Origin: Falsirhodobacter flavus
Lineage (GTDB): Bacteria > Pseudomonadota > Alphaproteobacteria > Rhodobacterales > Rhodobacteraceae
DNA length: 64,000 nt
Direction of reading: 5' to 3'
Assembly (NCBI GenBank): GCA_029846755.1
Contig: JARWBI010000013.1
Span: forward strand, 34,436 to 98,435
The stretch's first letter is position 1, and each line of letters starts with the position of its first letter. A model generated the notes under the pieces. That model ran no database searches and was not told the origin of the DNA. It saw nothing but the letters and a program-made list of their open reading frames with translations. Position numbers and translations under genes: made by a program. Positions 55,381 to 64,000 of this stretch are shown in pieces.

Positions 55381-55997
55381 AACTCGACGTCATCAAGCTT
55401 GATGCCGGCAAGGCTGGCTCGGTAGAGCTGTCCGACGACATCTTCGGGCTGGAGCCGCGCGCGGACATCCTGCACCGCGTCGTGCGCTGGCAGCGTGCCA
55501 AGGCCCAGGCTGGCACTCACTCGGTTCTCGGCAAGTCGGACGTGTCCTACTCGACCAAGAAGATCTACAAGCAGAAGGGCACGGGCGGCGCACGTCACGG
55601 CTCGCGCAAGGCTCCGACCTTCCGCCACGGCGGTGTCTACAAGGGTCCGACCCCGCGCAGCCACGCCCATGATCTGCCGAAGAAATTCCGCGCTCTGGGT
55701 CTGAAGCACGCACTGTCGTCGAAAGCGGCGACCGGCAACCTGATCGTTCTGGAAGACGTGAACCTCACGGAAGCCAAAACGGGTGCGCTGGCCAAGACCG
55801 TCAAAGAACTGGGCTGGAAACGCGTCCTGATCATCGACGGGACCGAGCTGAACGACAACTTCGTGAAGGCTGCCCGCAACATCGAAGGCGTCGACATCCT
55901 GCCGACCATCGGTGCAAACGTCTATGATATCCTGAAGCGTGACACCCTGGTGATCACGAAAGCGGGTATCGAAGCGCTGGAGGCTCGCCTGAAATGA
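55377..55997 (+). CDS. rplD: 50S ribosomal protein L4
   Basis: 206 residues. The internal loop [20 protein letters not shown] lines the exit tunnel and is intact; the C-terminal [16 protein letters not shown] segment is conserved. Overlaps rplC and rplW by 4 nt each. In E. coli it regulates this operon. Confidence 0.98.
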   Translation: MKLDVIKLDAGKAGSVELSDDIFGLEPRADILHRVVRWQRAKAQAGTHSVLGKSDVSYSTKKIYKQKGTGGARHGSRKAPTFRHGGVYKGPTPRSHAHDLPKKFRALGLKHALSSKAATGNLIVLEDVNLTEAKTGALAKTVKELGWKRVLIIDGTELNDNFVKAARNIEGVDILPTIGANVYDILKRDTLVITKAGIEALEARLK

Positions 55998-56290
55998 GCG
56001 TGAAACCGGAACACTACGACATCATCAAGAAACCGATCATCACTGAAAAAGCGACCCTGGCTTCGGAAGCCAACGCAGTCGTCTTCCAGGTGGCGATGGA
56101 TTCGACCAAGCCGCAGATCAAGGAGGCCGTCGAGGCTGTCTTTGGCGTGAAGGTGAAAGCCGTCAACACGACGATCACCAAAGGCAAGGTCAAACGCTTC
56201 AAAGGCCGTCCCGGCGTGCGCAGCGACAAGAAAAAAGCCTATGTGACCCTCGAAGAGGGAAACACTATCGACGTCTCCACCGGACTCTGA
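55994..56290 (+). CDS. rplW: 50S ribosomal protein L23
   Basis: 98 residues at the tunnel exit, a docking site for trigger factor and [23 protein letters not shown] and [20 protein letters not shown] are conserved. Starts in the rplD stop (ATGA). A strong hairpin follows before rplB. Confidence 0.98.
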   Translation: MSVKPEHYDIIKKPIITEKATLASEANAVVFQVAMDSTKPQIKEAVEAVFGVKVKAVNTTITKGKVKRFKGRPGVRSDKKKAYVTLEEGNTIDVSTGL

Positions 56291-56301
56291 TAGAAGCGCC
56301 G

Positions 56302-56343
56302 AATTCTCGCGGCCCCGGATTCGTCCGGGGCCGCGGAATTTTA
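56302..56343 (+). terminator. Terminator-like hairpin between rplW and rplB
   Basis: A 12-bp perfect GC stem (56308-56319 with 56324-56335) closed by a UUCG loop. The arms extend by five more pairs, AATTC (56302-56306) with GAATT (56336-56340), leaving one bulged base; then UU. A second smaller hairpin, GGACCCG/CGGGTCC, lies ~30 bp further on. It divides the S10 operon in two. Confidence 0.75.
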
Positions 56344-56416
56344 CGAACCGGGGATCTTCGGAGCCCTTCACCGGACCCGTACCATCGGGTCCCTAGCTGT
56401 ACGGAAGACAGAAAGC

Positions 56417-57253
56417 ATGGCACTCAAGTCGTATAAGCCGACGACGCCTGGCCAGCGTGGGCTGGTTCTGATCGACCGTTCGGAGCTGTGGAAAGGACGC
56501 CCCGTCAAAGCCCTCACCGAGGGTCTGACGAAAACGGGTGGCCGGAACAACACCGGACGCGTTACGATGTGGCATCACGGCGGTGGGGCGAAGCGCCTCT
56601 ATCGCATCGTCGATTTCAAGCGTCGCAAATTCGATATCGCGGCAGTCGTGGAACGGATCGAATATGACCCGAACCGCACCGCGTTCATCGCCCTGATCAA
56701 ATATGAAGATGGCGAGCTGGCCTATATCCTGGCCCCGCAGCGTCTGGCAGTCGGTGACACCGTCATCGCCGGCAACAAAACGGACGTGAAACCCGGCAAC
56801 GCGATGCCCTTCTCGGGCATGCCGATCGGGACGATCGTCCACAATGTCGAGATGAAGCCCGGCAAGGGCGGCCAGATCGCACGCGCCGCGGGCACCTATG
56901 CCCAGTTCGTGGGCCGTGACGGTGGCTACGCACAGATCCGCCTGTCGTCGGGCGAGCTGCGCATGGTCCGTCAGGAATGCATCGCGACCGTCGGTGCCGT
57001 GTCGAACGCCGACCACTCGAACCAGAACTTCGGTAAAGCCGGTCGTATGCGCCACAAGGGCGTGCGTCCGACCGTCCGCGGTGTTGCAATGAACCCGATC
57101 GACCACCCGCACGGCGGTGGTGAGGGTCGGACCTCGGGCGGCCGTCACCCGGTAACGCCGTGGGGCAAGGGCACCAAGGGCAACCGCACCCGCAAGAACA
57201 AGACCACGGACAAGTATATCGTCCGCTCGCGTCACTTGAAGAAAGGGCGTTAA
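56417..57253 (+). CDS. rplB: 50S ribosomal protein L2
   Basis: 278 residues. Contains the peptidyl-transferase-proximal [17 protein letters not shown] with its conserved His, and [21 protein letters not shown] 126-nt gap with strong secondary structure precedes it; rpsS follows after 3 nt. Confidence 0.99.
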   Translation: MALKSYKPTTPGQRGLVLIDRSELWKGRPVKALTEGLTKTGGRNNTGRVTMWHHGGGAKRLYRIVDFKRRKFDIAAVVERIEYDPNRTAFIALIKYEDGELAYILAPQRLAVGDTVIAGNKTDVKPGNAMPFSGMPIGTIVHNVEMKPGKGGQIARAAGTYAQFVGRDGGYAQIRLSSGELRMVRQECIATVGAVSNADHSNQNFGKAGRMRHKGVRPTVRGVAMNPIDHPHGGGEGRTSGGRHPVTPWGKGTKGNRTRKNKTTDKYIVRSRHLKKGR

Positions 57254-57256
57254 TCC

Positions 57257-57535
57257 ATGTCGCGTTCCGTCTGGAAAGGCCCGTTTGTCGACGCCTACGT
57301 CCTGAAGAAGGCCGAGAAGTCGCGCGAGTCGGGCAAGAACGAAGTGATCAAGATCTGGTCGCGTCGCTCCACCATCCTGCCGCAGTTCGTGGGCCTCACG
57401 TTCGGCGTCTACAACGGCAAGAAACACGTCCCGGTGGCCATCACCGAGGAAATGATCGGCCAGAAGTTCGGTGAGTATTCGCCGACGCGGACCTATTACG
57501 GTCACGCCGCCGACAAGAAAGCCAAAAGGAAGTAA
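57257..57535 (+). CDS. rpsS: 30S ribosomal protein S19
   Basis: 92 residues. [20 protein letters not shown] and [20 protein letters not shown] are typical. Head protein contacting S13. Three nt separate it from both neighbours. Confidence 0.99.
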   Translation: MSRSVWKGPFVDAYVLKKAEKSRESGKNEVIKIWSRRSTILPQFVGLTFGVYNGKKHVPVAITEEMIGQKFGEYSPTRTYYGHAADKKAKRK

Positions 57536-57538
57536 GCC

Positions 57539-57919
57539 ATGAGCAAGGAAAAGAATCCGCGCCGCGTGGCCGACAACGAGGCAATGGCCAAGCTGAAGAT
57601 GCTGCGCACCTCGCCGCAGAAGCTGAACCTGGTCGCTGCCCTGATCCGTGGCAAGAAAGTCGACAAGGCGATCGCCGATCTGACCTTCTCGAAGAAGCGT
57701 ATCAGCCAGGACGTGCTGAAATGCCTTCAGTCGGCCATCGCCAACGCCGAGAACAACCACGGCCTGGACGTTGACCAGCTGGTCGTCGCAGAAGCCTATT
57801 GCGGCAAGAACCTGACGCTGAAGCGTGGCCGCCCGCGTGCGCGTGGCCGGTTCGGCAAGATCATGAAGCCCTTCAGCGAACTGACCATCACGGTGCGTCA
57901 GAAAGGGGAGACTGCGTAA
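57539..57919 (+). CDS. rplV: 50S ribosomal protein L22
   Basis: 126 residues. [20 protein letters not shown] and the tunnel-lining [15 protein letters not shown] hairpin (beta-hairpin tip positions of macrolide resistance) are standard, without an obvious insertion or deletion. Its stop shares one base with the rpsC start (TAATG). Confidence 0.98.
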   Translation: MSKEKNPRRVADNEAMAKLKMLRTSPQKLNLVAALIRGKKVDKAIADLTFSKKRISQDVLKCLQSAIANAENNHGLDVDQLVVAEAYCGKNLTLKRGRPRARGRFGKIMKPFSELTITVRQKGETA

Positions 57920-58626
57920 TGGGTCAGAAGGTAAACCCCATCGGGATGCGTCTCCAGGTCAACCGCACCTGGGACAGCCGCTGGTATGCTGATTCGAAAG
58001 ACTACGGCAATCTGCTGCTGGAAGACCTGAAGATCCGCGAGTTTGTCCACAAAGAGGTCAAGCAAGCCGGTATCTCGAAGGTCATCATCGAGCGTCCGCA
58101 CAAGAAGTGCCGCGTCACGATCCACGCTGCCCGCCCTGGTGTCATCATCGGGAAGAAAGGCGCCGACATCGAGACGCTTCGCAAGAAGCTGACCCAGTTC
58201 ACGGCGTCGGAACTGCACCTGAACATCGTCGAAGTCCGCAAGCCCGAGCTTGACGCTCAGCTGGTGGCCGAGTCGATCGCGCAGCAGATGGAGCGTCGGG
58301 TGTCCTTCCGCCGCGCCATGAAGCGTGGCGTGCAGAACGCGATGCGCATCGGTGCCCTGGGCATCCGTGTGAACGTCGCGGGCCGTCTTGGCGGTGCCGA
58401 GATCGCACGGACCGAGTGGTATCGCGAAGGCCGGGTTCCGCTGCACACGCTGCGCGCGGATATCGACTATGCGACCGAAGAAGCGACGACCCCCTATGGG
58501 ATCATCGGCGTGAAAGTCTGGATCTTCAAAGGCGAGATCCTCGAGCACGATCCGCAGGCCCACGACCGTCGTCACGCAGAAGCCCAGGAGGGTGCCGCAC
58601 CGCGTCCCCGCCGCGAGCGCGCGTAA
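57919..58626 (+). CDS. rpsC: 30S ribosomal protein S3
   Basis: 235 residues from the ATG at 57919 ([20 protein letters not shown]). The KH domain has [19 protein letters not shown]. The C-terminal domain includes [20 protein letters not shown]. Part of the mRNA entry channel and helicase. Confidence 0.98.
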   Translation: MGQKVNPIGMRLQVNRTWDSRWYADSKDYGNLLLEDLKIREFVHKEVKQAGISKVIIERPHKKCRVTIHAARPGVIIGKKGADIETLRKKLTQFTASELHLNIVEVRKPELDAQLVAESIAQQMERRVSFRRAMKRGVQNAMRIGALGIRVNVAGRLGGAEIARTEWYREGRVPLHTLRADIDYATEEATTPYGIIGVKVWIFKGEILEHDPQAHDRRHAEAQEGAAPRPRRERA

Positions 58627-58638
58627 GGAGCACGAGAG

Positions 58639-59052
58639 ATGCTGCAACCGAAACGGACCAAGTTCCGCAAACAGCACAAGGGCCGCATTCACGGTGAAGC
58701 CAAAGGCGGCTTCCTGCTGAACTTCGGCACCTTCGCTCTGAAAGCCACCGAGCCGGAGCGTGTGACGGCACGTCAGATCGAAGCGGCCCGCCGCGCGATC
58801 ACCCGTCACATGAAACGTCAGGGTCGTGTCTGGATCCGCATCTTCCCGGATGTGCCGGTTTCCTCGAAACCGACCGAAGTCCGGATGGGTAAGGGCAAAG
58901 GCTCCGTCGATTACTGGGCGGCCAAGGTAAAACCGGGCCGGATCATGTTCGAGATTGACGGCGTGGCCGAATCTGTGGCAAGAGAAGCGCTGCGTCTTGG
59001 CGCGATGAAGCTGCCGGTTACCACCCGCGTCGTCGCCCGCGAAGACTGGTAA
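58639..59052 (+). CDS. rplP: 50S ribosomal protein L16
   Basis: 137 residues. [20 protein letters not shown] and [20 protein letters not shown] are typical. Binds near the A site. Followed at once by a strong terminator-like hairpin. Confidence 0.99.
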   Translation: MLQPKRTKFRKQHKGRIHGEAKGGFLLNFGTFALKATEPERVTARQIEAARRAITRHMKRQGRVWIRIFPDVPVSSKPTEVRMGKGKGSVDYWAAKVKPGRIMFEIDGVAESVAREALRLGAMKLPVTTRVVAREDW

Positions 59053-59058
59053 GAATTC

Positions 59059-59097
59059 CCGGACCCCCGGCGCTTTCCGCCGGGGGTCCGGATTTTA
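59059..59097 (+). terminator. Terminator-like hairpin between rplP and rpmC
   Basis: A perfect 14-bp GC stem, CCGGACCCCCGGCG (59059-59072) with 59078-59091, loop CTTTC, followed by ATTTTATT. It starts 7 bases after the rplP stop, in a 110-nt gap that is unusually long for this cluster. It has all features of an intrinsic terminator although the operon continues. Confidence 0.8.
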
Positions 59098-59162
59098 TTA
59101 ACCCACCAGGCGTGGGGTCACCCGACAAGGGGCCTTCTGGTGAGATGGAAAGGATAGGACGC

Positions 59163-59366
59163 ATGTCCGCCAAGGAATTCACGGCGAAAACGCCGGATCA
59201 GCTGCGCGACCAGCTCGTGGCGCTGAAAAAGGAAGCCTTCAACCTGCGCTTCCAACAGGCCACCGGCCAGCTTGAGAACACCGCACGTATGCGCGCCGTC
59301 CGTCGCGACGTCGCGCGCATCAAGACGGTTCTGAACCAGAAAGCCGCTGAAGCGGCGGCGAACTGA
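59163..59366 (+). CDS. rpmC: 50S ribosomal protein L29
   Basis: 67 residues from the ATG at 59163 ([18 protein letters not shown]); an upstream in-frame start at 59112 runs through the intergenic region. Helical hairpin with [20 protein letters not shown] and [11 protein letters not shown]. Tunnel exit protein. Confidence 0.97.
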   Translation: MSAKEFTAKTPDQLRDQLVALKKEAFNLRFQQATGQLENTARMRAVRRDVARIKTVLNQKAAEAAAN

Positions 59367-59377
59367 GGATCTGACGA

Positions 59378-59617
59378 ATGCCCAAACGTATCCTGCAAGG
59401 CACCGTGACCTCGGACAAAAACGAACAGACCATCACGGTTCTGGTCGAGCGTCGCTTCAAGCACCCGCTTCTGAAGAAGACCGTGCGTCTTTCGAAGAAA
59501 TACCGCGCCCATGACGCGGAGAACAAGTTCAAGGTCGGCGACCAGGTCCGCATCGAGGAATGTGCGCCGATCTCGAAGACGAAACGCTGGACTGTCGTGA
59601 TCGAAGCTTCGGCTTGA
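59378..59617 (+). CDS. rpsQ: 30S ribosomal protein S17
   Basis: 79 residues. [20 protein letters not shown] and [11 protein letters not shown] are conserved. OB-fold body protein. Eleven nt after rpmC; a weak hairpin (59642-59663) lies before rplN. Confidence 0.98.
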   Translation: MPKRILQGTVTSDKNEQTITVLVERRFKHPLLKKTVRLSKKYRAHDAENKFKVGDQVRIEECAPISKTKRWTVVIEASA

Positions 59618-59641
59618 TCGGTCCAGACTTTACGAAACCCT

Positions 59642-59663
59642 GGGGCCGGTCAGGCCGGTCCCC
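59642..59663 (+). promoter_or_regulatory. Bulged hairpin between rpsQ and rplN
   Basis: GGGGCCGG (59642-59649) pairs with CCGG and CCCC (59655-59663) around one bulged base, loop TCAGG. No U tract. Probably an RNA processing or regulatory element, or nothing. Confidence 0.35.
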
Positions 59664-59682
59664 AAAGGTCGGGAGAATCTAA

Positions 59683-60051
59683 ATGATCCAGATGCAGACC
59701 AATTTGGATGTCGCTGACAACTCCGGCGCTCGCCGGGTGCAGTGCATCAAGGTCCTGGGTGGTTCGCACCGTCGGTATGCCTCCGTGGGCGACATCATCG
59801 TGGTGTCGGTCAAGGAAGCCATTCCGCGCGGCCGCGTGAAGAAAGGTGACGTCCGCAAGGCCGTCGTCGTTCGCACCGCCAAGGAAGTCCGCCGTGAAGA
59901 CGGCACGTCGATCCGTTTTGACCGCAACGCCGCCGTCATCCTGAACAACCAGGGTGAACCGGTCGGCACCCGTATCTTCGGGCCGGTCGTGCGCGAGCTG
60001 CGTGCAAAGAACTTCATGAAAATCATTTCGCTGGCGCCGGAGGTGCTCTGA
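59683..60051 (+). CDS. rplN: 50S ribosomal protein L14
   Basis: 122 residues. [20 protein letters not shown] and AVIRTAK-like ([20 protein letters not shown]) are conserved. Contacts the 30S subunit. Overlaps rplX by one base. Confidence 0.99.
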   Translation: MIQMQTNLDVADNSGARRVQCIKVLGGSHRRYASVGDIIVVSVKEAIPRGRVKKGDVRKAVVVRTAKEVRREDGTSIRFDRNAAVILNNQGEPVGTRIFGPVVRELRAKNFMKIISLAPEVL

Positions 60052-60356
60052 TGGCTGCGAAACTCAAAAAAGGCGATGAAGTCGTCGTTCTGACCGGCAA
60101 GGACAAGGGCAAGAAAGGGACGATCTCGTCCGTCGCACCCTCGGCCAACAAAGCCGTCGTCGAAGGCATCAACATCGCGATCCGTCACACCAAGCAGTCC
60201 CAGGGCTCGCAGGGCGGCCGCATCCCGAAAGCGATGCCGATCGACCTGTCGAACCTGTCGCTGCTGGACAAGAACGGCAAGGCAACCCGCGTCGGCTTCC
60301 GTATCGAGGAAGGCAAGAAGGTCCGCTTCGCCAAGACGACCGGGGAGGCGATCTGA
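60051..60356 (+). CDS. rplX: 50S ribosomal protein L24
   Basis: 101 residues. KOW motif [20 protein letters not shown]. Early assembly protein at the tunnel exit. Its start and stop each overlap a neighbour by one base (TGATG). Confidence 0.99.
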   Translation: MAAKLKKGDEVVVLTGKDKGKKGTISSVAPSANKAVVEGINIAIRHTKQSQGSQGGRIPKAMPIDLSNLSLLDKNGKATRVGFRIEEGKKVRFAKTTGEAI

Positions 60357-60916
60357 TGCTGGATCAAGCCAACTACGCACCGCGCTACAAGACGCTCTAC
60401 AAGGACACGATCCGTGCCGCTCTGAAGTCGGAATTCGGCTACAAGAACGACATGCAGCTTCCGCGTCTGGACAAGATCGTTCTGAACATGGGCGTCGGCG
60501 AAGCCGTCAAGGACACCAAGAAGGTGAAGGCCGCAGCCGAAGAGCTGTCGCTGATCGCCGGTCAGAAGGCTGTCATCACCCACGCGAAAAAGTCGATCGC
60601 CGGCTTCCGCGTTCGTGAAGAAATGCCGCTGGGCTGCAAGGTCACGCTGCGCGGCGACCGCATGTATGAATTCCTGGACCGTCTGATCACCATCGCGCTG
60701 CCCCGCGTCCGCGACTTCCGCGGCGTGAAAGGCAACTCGTTCGACGGCCGTGGCAACTACGCCATGGGCCTGAAAGAGCAGATCGTGTTCCCCGAGATCA
60801 ACTTCGACAAAGTCGACGAGATCCTCGGCATGGACATCATCATCTGCACGACGGCGAAGACGGATGCGGAAGCGAAAGCGCTGCTGAAGCACTTCAACAT
60901 GCCCTTCATCGGCTGA
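60356..60916 (+). CDS. rplE: 50S ribosomal protein L5
   Basis: 186 residues. [26 protein letters not shown]-like [20 protein letters not shown] and [17 protein letters not shown] are conserved. Binds 5S rRNA. The start overlaps rplX by one base. Confidence 0.99.
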   Translation: MLDQANYAPRYKTLYKDTIRAALKSEFGYKNDMQLPRLDKIVLNMGVGEAVKDTKKVKAAAEELSLIAGQKAVITHAKKSIAGFRVREEMPLGCKVTLRGDRMYEFLDRLITIALPRVRDFRGVKGNSFDGRGNYAMGLKEQIVFPEINFDKVDEILGMDIIICTTAKTDAEAKALLKHFNMPFIG

Positions 60917-60930
60917 GCGGAGAGACCCAA

Positions 60931-61236
60931 ATGGCCAAGAAATCCATGGTTGAACGTGAGGTCAAGCGCGCCAAGCTGGTGAAACAGCACGCTGCGAAAC
61001 GCGCCGCCCTCAAGGAAATCACCAAGAACGCAGACCTGCCGATGGAAGAGCGCTTCAAGGCGCAGCTTAAACTGGCTGAACTGCCCCGCAACTCGTCCGC
61101 GACCCGGCTGCACAACCGCTGCCAGCTCACGGGCCGTCCGCACGCTTACTACCGTAAGCTCAAACTCTCGCGGATCATGCTGCGCGAACTGGCCTCGTTC
61201 GGCCAGATCCCGGGCATGGTCAAGTCCAGCTGGTAA
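60931..61236 (+). CDS. rpsN: 30S ribosomal protein S14 (zinc-free form)
   Basis: 101 residues, the long form without the CxxC zinc ribbon; a single Cys remains in [12 protein letters not shown]. The C-terminus [20 protein letters not shown] is invariant. Head protein. Confidence 0.99.
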   Translation: MAKKSMVEREVKRAKLVKQHAAKRAALKEITKNADLPMEERFKAQLKLAELPRNSSATRLHNRCQLTGRPHAYYRKLKLSRIMLRELASFGQIPGMVKSSW

Positions 61237-61248
61237 GGAGGACCGTAT

Positions 61249-61647
61249 ATGTCTGTGAACGATCCTCTCGGCGATATGCTGACCCGCATCCGCAACGCGC
61301 AGCTGCGTGGGAAGTCGACGGTTTCGACCCCGGCTTCCAAGCTCCGCGCCTGGGTGCTGGATGTGCTGCTGGATGAAGGTTACATCCGCGGCTACGAGAA
61401 GAACGAGACCGAAAACGGTCAGGGCGAGCTGGTCATCAGCCTGAAATACTTCGAGGGCACCCCGGTGATCCGCGAAGTGAAACGCGTGTCGAAACCCGGC
61501 CGCCGCGTTTACATGGCGACGAAAGATCTGCCCTCGGTCCGCAACGGCCTTGGCGTTTCCATCATCTCCACGCCGAAAGGCGTCATGTCCGATGCAGCTG
61601 CACGGTCCGCCAACGTTGGCGGCGAAGTGCTCTGCACCGTGTTCTAA
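61249..61647 (+). CDS. rpsH: 30S ribosomal protein S8
   Basis: 132 residues. [20 protein letters not shown] and the C-terminal [20 protein letters not shown] are conserved. Primary 16S rRNA-binding protein and, in E. coli, the repressor of the spc operon; no similar target is obvious by eye here. Confidence 0.99.
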   Translation: MSVNDPLGDMLTRIRNAQLRGKSTVSTPASKLRAWVLDVLLDEGYIRGYEKNETENGQGELVISLKYFEGTPVIREVKRVSKPGRRVYMATKDLPSVRNGLGVSIISTPKGVMSDAAARSANVGGEVLCTVF

Positions 61648-61658
61648 GGAGGGTAGAA

Positions 61659-62192
61659 ATGTCTCGTATCGGCAAGAAACCCGTTGAACTGCCCAAGGGC
61701 GTTTCGGCGTCGCTCAGCGGTCAGACCGTCGAAGTGAAGGGCCCGAAAGGGACCCGCAGCTTCACCGCGACCGATGATGTGACCCTGAAGCTGGAAGAGA
61801 ACGTTGTGACCGTCACGCCGCGCGGCACGTCCAAACGGGCGCGTCAGCAGTGGGGCATGGTCCGCAGCCAGGTCGAGAACCTGGTGACGGGCGTCACCAC
61901 GGGCTTCAAGAAAGAGCTGGAAATTCAGGGCGTGGGTTACCGCGCCGCGATGGCCGGCAACGTCCTGAAGCTCTCGCTCGGCTACTCGCATGAAGTCAAC
62001 TTCGCCGTTCCGGCGGGCGTCACCGTGACGGCCCCGAAACAGACTGAAATCGTTGTGGAAGGCATCGACCAACAGCTCGTTGGTCAGGTTGCAGCGAACA
62101 TCCGCGACTGGAAACGCCCCGAGCCCTATAAAGGCAAAGGCATCCGGTACAAGGACGAGTTCATCTTCCGCAAGGAAGGCAAGAAGAAGTAA
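61659..62192 (+). CDS. rplF: 50S ribosomal protein L6
   Basis: 177 residues in two related domains. [20 protein letters not shown] at the N-terminus and the C-terminal [20 protein letters not shown] are typical. Near the factor-binding site. Confidence 0.99.
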   Translation: MSRIGKKPVELPKGVSASLSGQTVEVKGPKGTRSFTATDDVTLKLEENVVTVTPRGTSKRARQQWGMVRSQVENLVTGVTTGFKKELEIQGVGYRAAMAGNVLKLSLGYSHEVNFAVPAGVTVTAPKQTEIVVEGIDQQLVGQVAANIRDWKRPEPYKGKGIRYKDEFIFRKEGKKK

Positions 62193-62203
62193 GGGGCGCG
62201 AAA

Positions 62204-62563
62204 ATGGCTTTGAACAAACGAGAGCTGTTCCAGAAGCGCCGCCTGCGCGTGCGGAACAAATTGAAGGCGATGGCGAACGGGCGTGCGCGTCTGTCCGTCC
62301 ACCGCTCCAGCAAGAACATCAGCGTGCAGCTGATCGACGACGTGACCGGCGTGACGCTTGCCGCTGCCTCGACCCTGGAAAAGGATCTGGGCTTCTTCGG
62401 CAAGAACAACATCGAAGCGTCGACCGCGGTGGGCAAGGCGATCGCCGAGCGTGCCAAGGCGGCCGGTGTCGAAGAGTGCTACTTCGACCGCGGTGGTTTC
62501 CTCTTTCACGGCAAGATCAAGGCTTTGGCCGAGGCTGCCCGTGAAGGCGGTCTGAAGTTCTAA
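62204..62563 (+). CDS. rplR: 50S ribosomal protein L18
   Basis: 119 residues. [20 protein letters not shown] and [20 protein letters not shown] are conserved. Binds 5S rRNA with L5. Confidence 0.99.
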   Translation: MALNKRELFQKRRLRVRNKLKAMANGRARLSVHRSSKNISVQLIDDVTGVTLAAASTLEKDLGFFGKNNIEASTAVGKAIAERAKAAGVEECYFDRGGFLFHGKIKALAEAAREGGLKF

Positions 62564-62573
62564 GGAGACGATT

Positions 62574-63134
62574 ATGGCAGAACGTGAGAACCGCCGGGAA
62601 CGTCGCGACGACCGTCGCGAGGAGACCCCGGAATTCGCCGATCGTCTCGTGGCGATCAACCGTGTGTCGAAAACCGTGAAGGGTGGTAAGCGCTTCGGCT
62701 TTGCCGCACTCGTGGTGGTCGGCGACCAGCGCGGCCGCGTCGGCTTCGGCAAGGGCAAGGCGAAAGAAGTGCCCGAGGCGATCCGCAAGGCGACCGAGCA
62801 GGCGAAACGCCAGATGATCCGGGTCGCCCTGCGCGACGGTCGGACCCTGCATCATGACACCAACGGCCGCCACGGTGCGGGCAAGGTCATCATGCGCGCA
62901 GCGGTTCCGGGGACCGGGATCATCGCAGGTGGCCCGATGCGGGCCGTCTTCGAAATGCTGGGCGTCCAGGACGTCGTTGCAAAATCGATGGGCTCGCAGA
63001 ACCCCTACAACATGATCCGTGCGACGATCGACGGTCTGAAGCAGGAATCCTCCCCCCGCATGGTCGCGAACCGTCGCGGCAAGAAGGTGGCGGACATCCT
63101 GAAGAAGCCTGAAGCCGAAGTCGCGGAAGCGTAA
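62574..63134 (+). CDS. rpsE: 30S ribosomal protein S5
   Basis: 186 residues. A charged N-terminal extension ([19 protein letters not shown]) precedes the core: [20 protein letters not shown] and [20 protein letters not shown]. Decoding and accuracy protein. Confidence 0.99.
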   Translation: MAERENRRERRDDRREETPEFADRLVAINRVSKTVKGGKRFGFAALVVVGDQRGRVGFGKGKAKEVPEAIRKATEQAKRQMIRVALRDGRTLHHDTNGRHGAGKVIMRAAVPGTGIIAGGPMRAVFEMLGVQDVVAKSMGSQNPYNMIRATIDGLKQESSPRMVANRRGKKVADILKKPEAEVAEA

Positions 63135-63145
63135 GGAGCAGGACC

Positions 63146-63337
63146 ATGGCAAAGAAAACCATCGTCGTGAAGCAGGTGGCCTCGGCCGCCCGCCGCCCCG
63201 CGATCCAGACCGCGACTCTGAAGGGTCTCGGCCTGAACAAGATGAACCGGACGCGCGAGCTGGAGGACACTCCCTCGGTGCGCGGCATGGTCAACAAGAT
63301 CTCGCATCTTGTGCAGATCATCGAAGAGCGCGGCTGA
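63146..63337 (+). CDS. rpmD: 50S ribosomal protein L30
   Basis: 63 residues. [20 protein letters not shown] and [20 protein letters not shown] identify L30. Last recognisable gene of the cluster in this window; a strong terminator follows. In most bacteria rplO and secY come next but are absent here. Confidence 0.98.
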   Translation: MAKKTIVVKQVASAARRPAIQTATLKGLGLNKMNRTRELEDTPSVRGMVNKISHLVQIIEERG

Positions 63338-63359
63338 TCCGAACTCCTCACCCCAAAGG

Positions 63360-63386
63360 ACGCCCCGGTTTTTCCGGGGCGTTTTC
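63360..63386 (+). terminator. Terminator after rpmD
   Basis: Arms CGCCCCGG (63361-63368) and CCGGGGCG (63374-63381) with a U5 loop, then four U. Marks the end of the spc transcript. From here to about 63830 I see no supported gene; short ORFs on both strands have no recognisable protein features. Confidence 0.9.
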
Positions 63387-63837
63387 TTTTGTCCCGCAGC
63401 TTTCGCGCGCCTATTGGGTCGGTTCTTAGTCGCATTGTCCGGTCTGAACAATCCGATCTTGAGTTGATCAGGGGCAACCAACCTACCCACCCCCAAGGAA
63501 TTGGGCACATCGTCGGACCACCCTATCAGTGTGGTCTGCAGCGGGGATGGTGTCGCTTGCCGTCGCCGCAGACCCGCGTTTTGAGTGGTACGTTCATCAC
63601 CACGTCATTGCGGTGAATTGGCGCGTCCCCATGATACTGGCCGTGGCTCGATCTTTAGATCGGTACACCTCTTCGGCCACCTACAAGCGCGGCGGAGCGC
63701 CGAATCGAGTGTCGATTTACTCGCAAATACAGCGACGCCGCCGTGGGCGTTGTCAGCGCTGAGGCTCTGCAACAACCGCCCGGACAGATGCTACAGCCGA
63801 ATTGCGGGATCATGGGTTAATCCTCCCCATGGTTAAG

Positions 63838-64000
63838 GGGATGTGTTCGTAGAATTTTCTCGTAGCGTGAGCTGAGGAGATTCGAATGAGGAAGACGCGA
63901 TTTACCGAGCCGCAGATCATGGCGGTTCAGCATCGCGCTGGCCTGCCGGGCTTTTGGGGTCAGCGAAACCTGCGCATCTACAGCCCGAAGCGCTAAGCCG
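63838..64000 (+). mobile_element. Fragment of an IS3-family-like element
   Basis: The ORF at 63886 is preceded by a strong GAGGAG ribosome site and its first 14 residues match the start of IS3-type OrfA proteins. A short CCCC...GGGG repeat at 63826-63841 may be near the element end, but the terminal repeats cannot be defined because the window ends. Whether the element continues beyond is unknown. Confidence 0.45.
63886..63996 (+). pseudogene. Truncated IS3-type transposase orfA
   Basis: 36 residues, MRKTRFTEPQIMAVQHRAGL then unrelated residues to a TAA. The first 14 residues resemble the helix-turn-helix start of IS3-family OrfA (R-x-T/S-R-F-T-E-x-Q-I). After that the similarity stops, so the gene is broken by deletion, or the ORF ends early by frameshift. 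Confidence 0.5.

Noticed and set aside
63389..63836. Several short overlapping frames (60-83 codons) after rpmD
   Set aside because: No plausible ribosome sites, no recognised motifs, inconsistent codon use. May include debris from mobile elements, but nothing can be assigned.

Overview
The window is core chromosome of a high-GC alphaproteobacterium, most likely order Rhodobacterales (Rhodobacteraceae/Paracoccaceae type); the genus cannot be fixed from sequence reading alone. The evidence is the gene neighbourhoods typical of that group: pdxJ-acpS-lepB-rnc-era-recO, chvI-chvG-hprK-rapZ-EIIA-HPr, def/def-like/fmt, lineage-restricted families (DUF1491, DUF2062 pair, DUF6473), and two tuf genes. 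Codon use is uniformly GC-rich. I see no rRNA operon, CRISPR array, prophage or intact mobile element. The only mobile-element trace is a short IS3-like orfA remnant in the last ~115 bases.

Layout. 1-7.9 kb: a partial gene, a glycosyltransferase, a small conserved gene, a PatB/MalY-type C-S lyase, two peptide deformylase homologues (the second lacking catalytic residues) and fmt, a frameshifted reading frame, rnhA, a 32-residue membrane microprotein, ispH, a NYN-domain protein and folK. 7.9-17.8 kb: a co-directional run of rpoZ, the (p)ppGpp synthetase/hydrolase, two DUF2062 membrane proteins, pdxJ, an HdeD-like protein, acpS, lepB, rnc, era, a DUF1491 gene, recO and a TauE-type permease. Many of these genes overlap by 1-4 nt and several use TTG starts. 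17.8-23.8 kb: pckA facing away from chvI-chvG-hprK-rapZ-EIIA-HPr, a two-component and phosphotransferase regulatory module that in related bacteria sits beside pckA. 23.8-29.4 kb: mostly minus-strand metabolism (3-hydroxybutyryl-CoA dehydrogenase, etfBA, cobalamin adenosyltransferase, a HIG1-like protein, an SDR and an SH3-domain protein) plus one plus-strand DUF6473 gene. 29.5-34.6 kb: parC, a lipoprotein, tuf copy 1 and two tandem paralogous small secreted proteins.

34.6-46.8 kb: tRNA-Trp, secE, nusG, rplKA, rplJL and rpoBC, with recognisable promoter, leader and terminator signals. 46.8-49.6 kb: a rhamnosyltransferase-like gene and a malate:quinone oxidoreductase with an apparent Tat signal. 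49.6-63.4 kb: the str-S10-spc cluster from rpsL to rpmD, ending in a strong terminator. rplO and secY do not follow inside the window; 660 bp of gene-poor sequence and the IS remnant come instead.

No dramatic new system is evident; this is mainly translation, transcription and central metabolism. The items most worth checking are the degenerate deformylase paralogue, the 32-residue microprotein, the tandem secreted peptides after tuf1, terminator-like hairpins placed before nusG, rplB and rpmC inside otherwise continuous operons, the palindrome between rplL and rpoB, the Tat-type Mqo, and the interrupted end of the spc operon.
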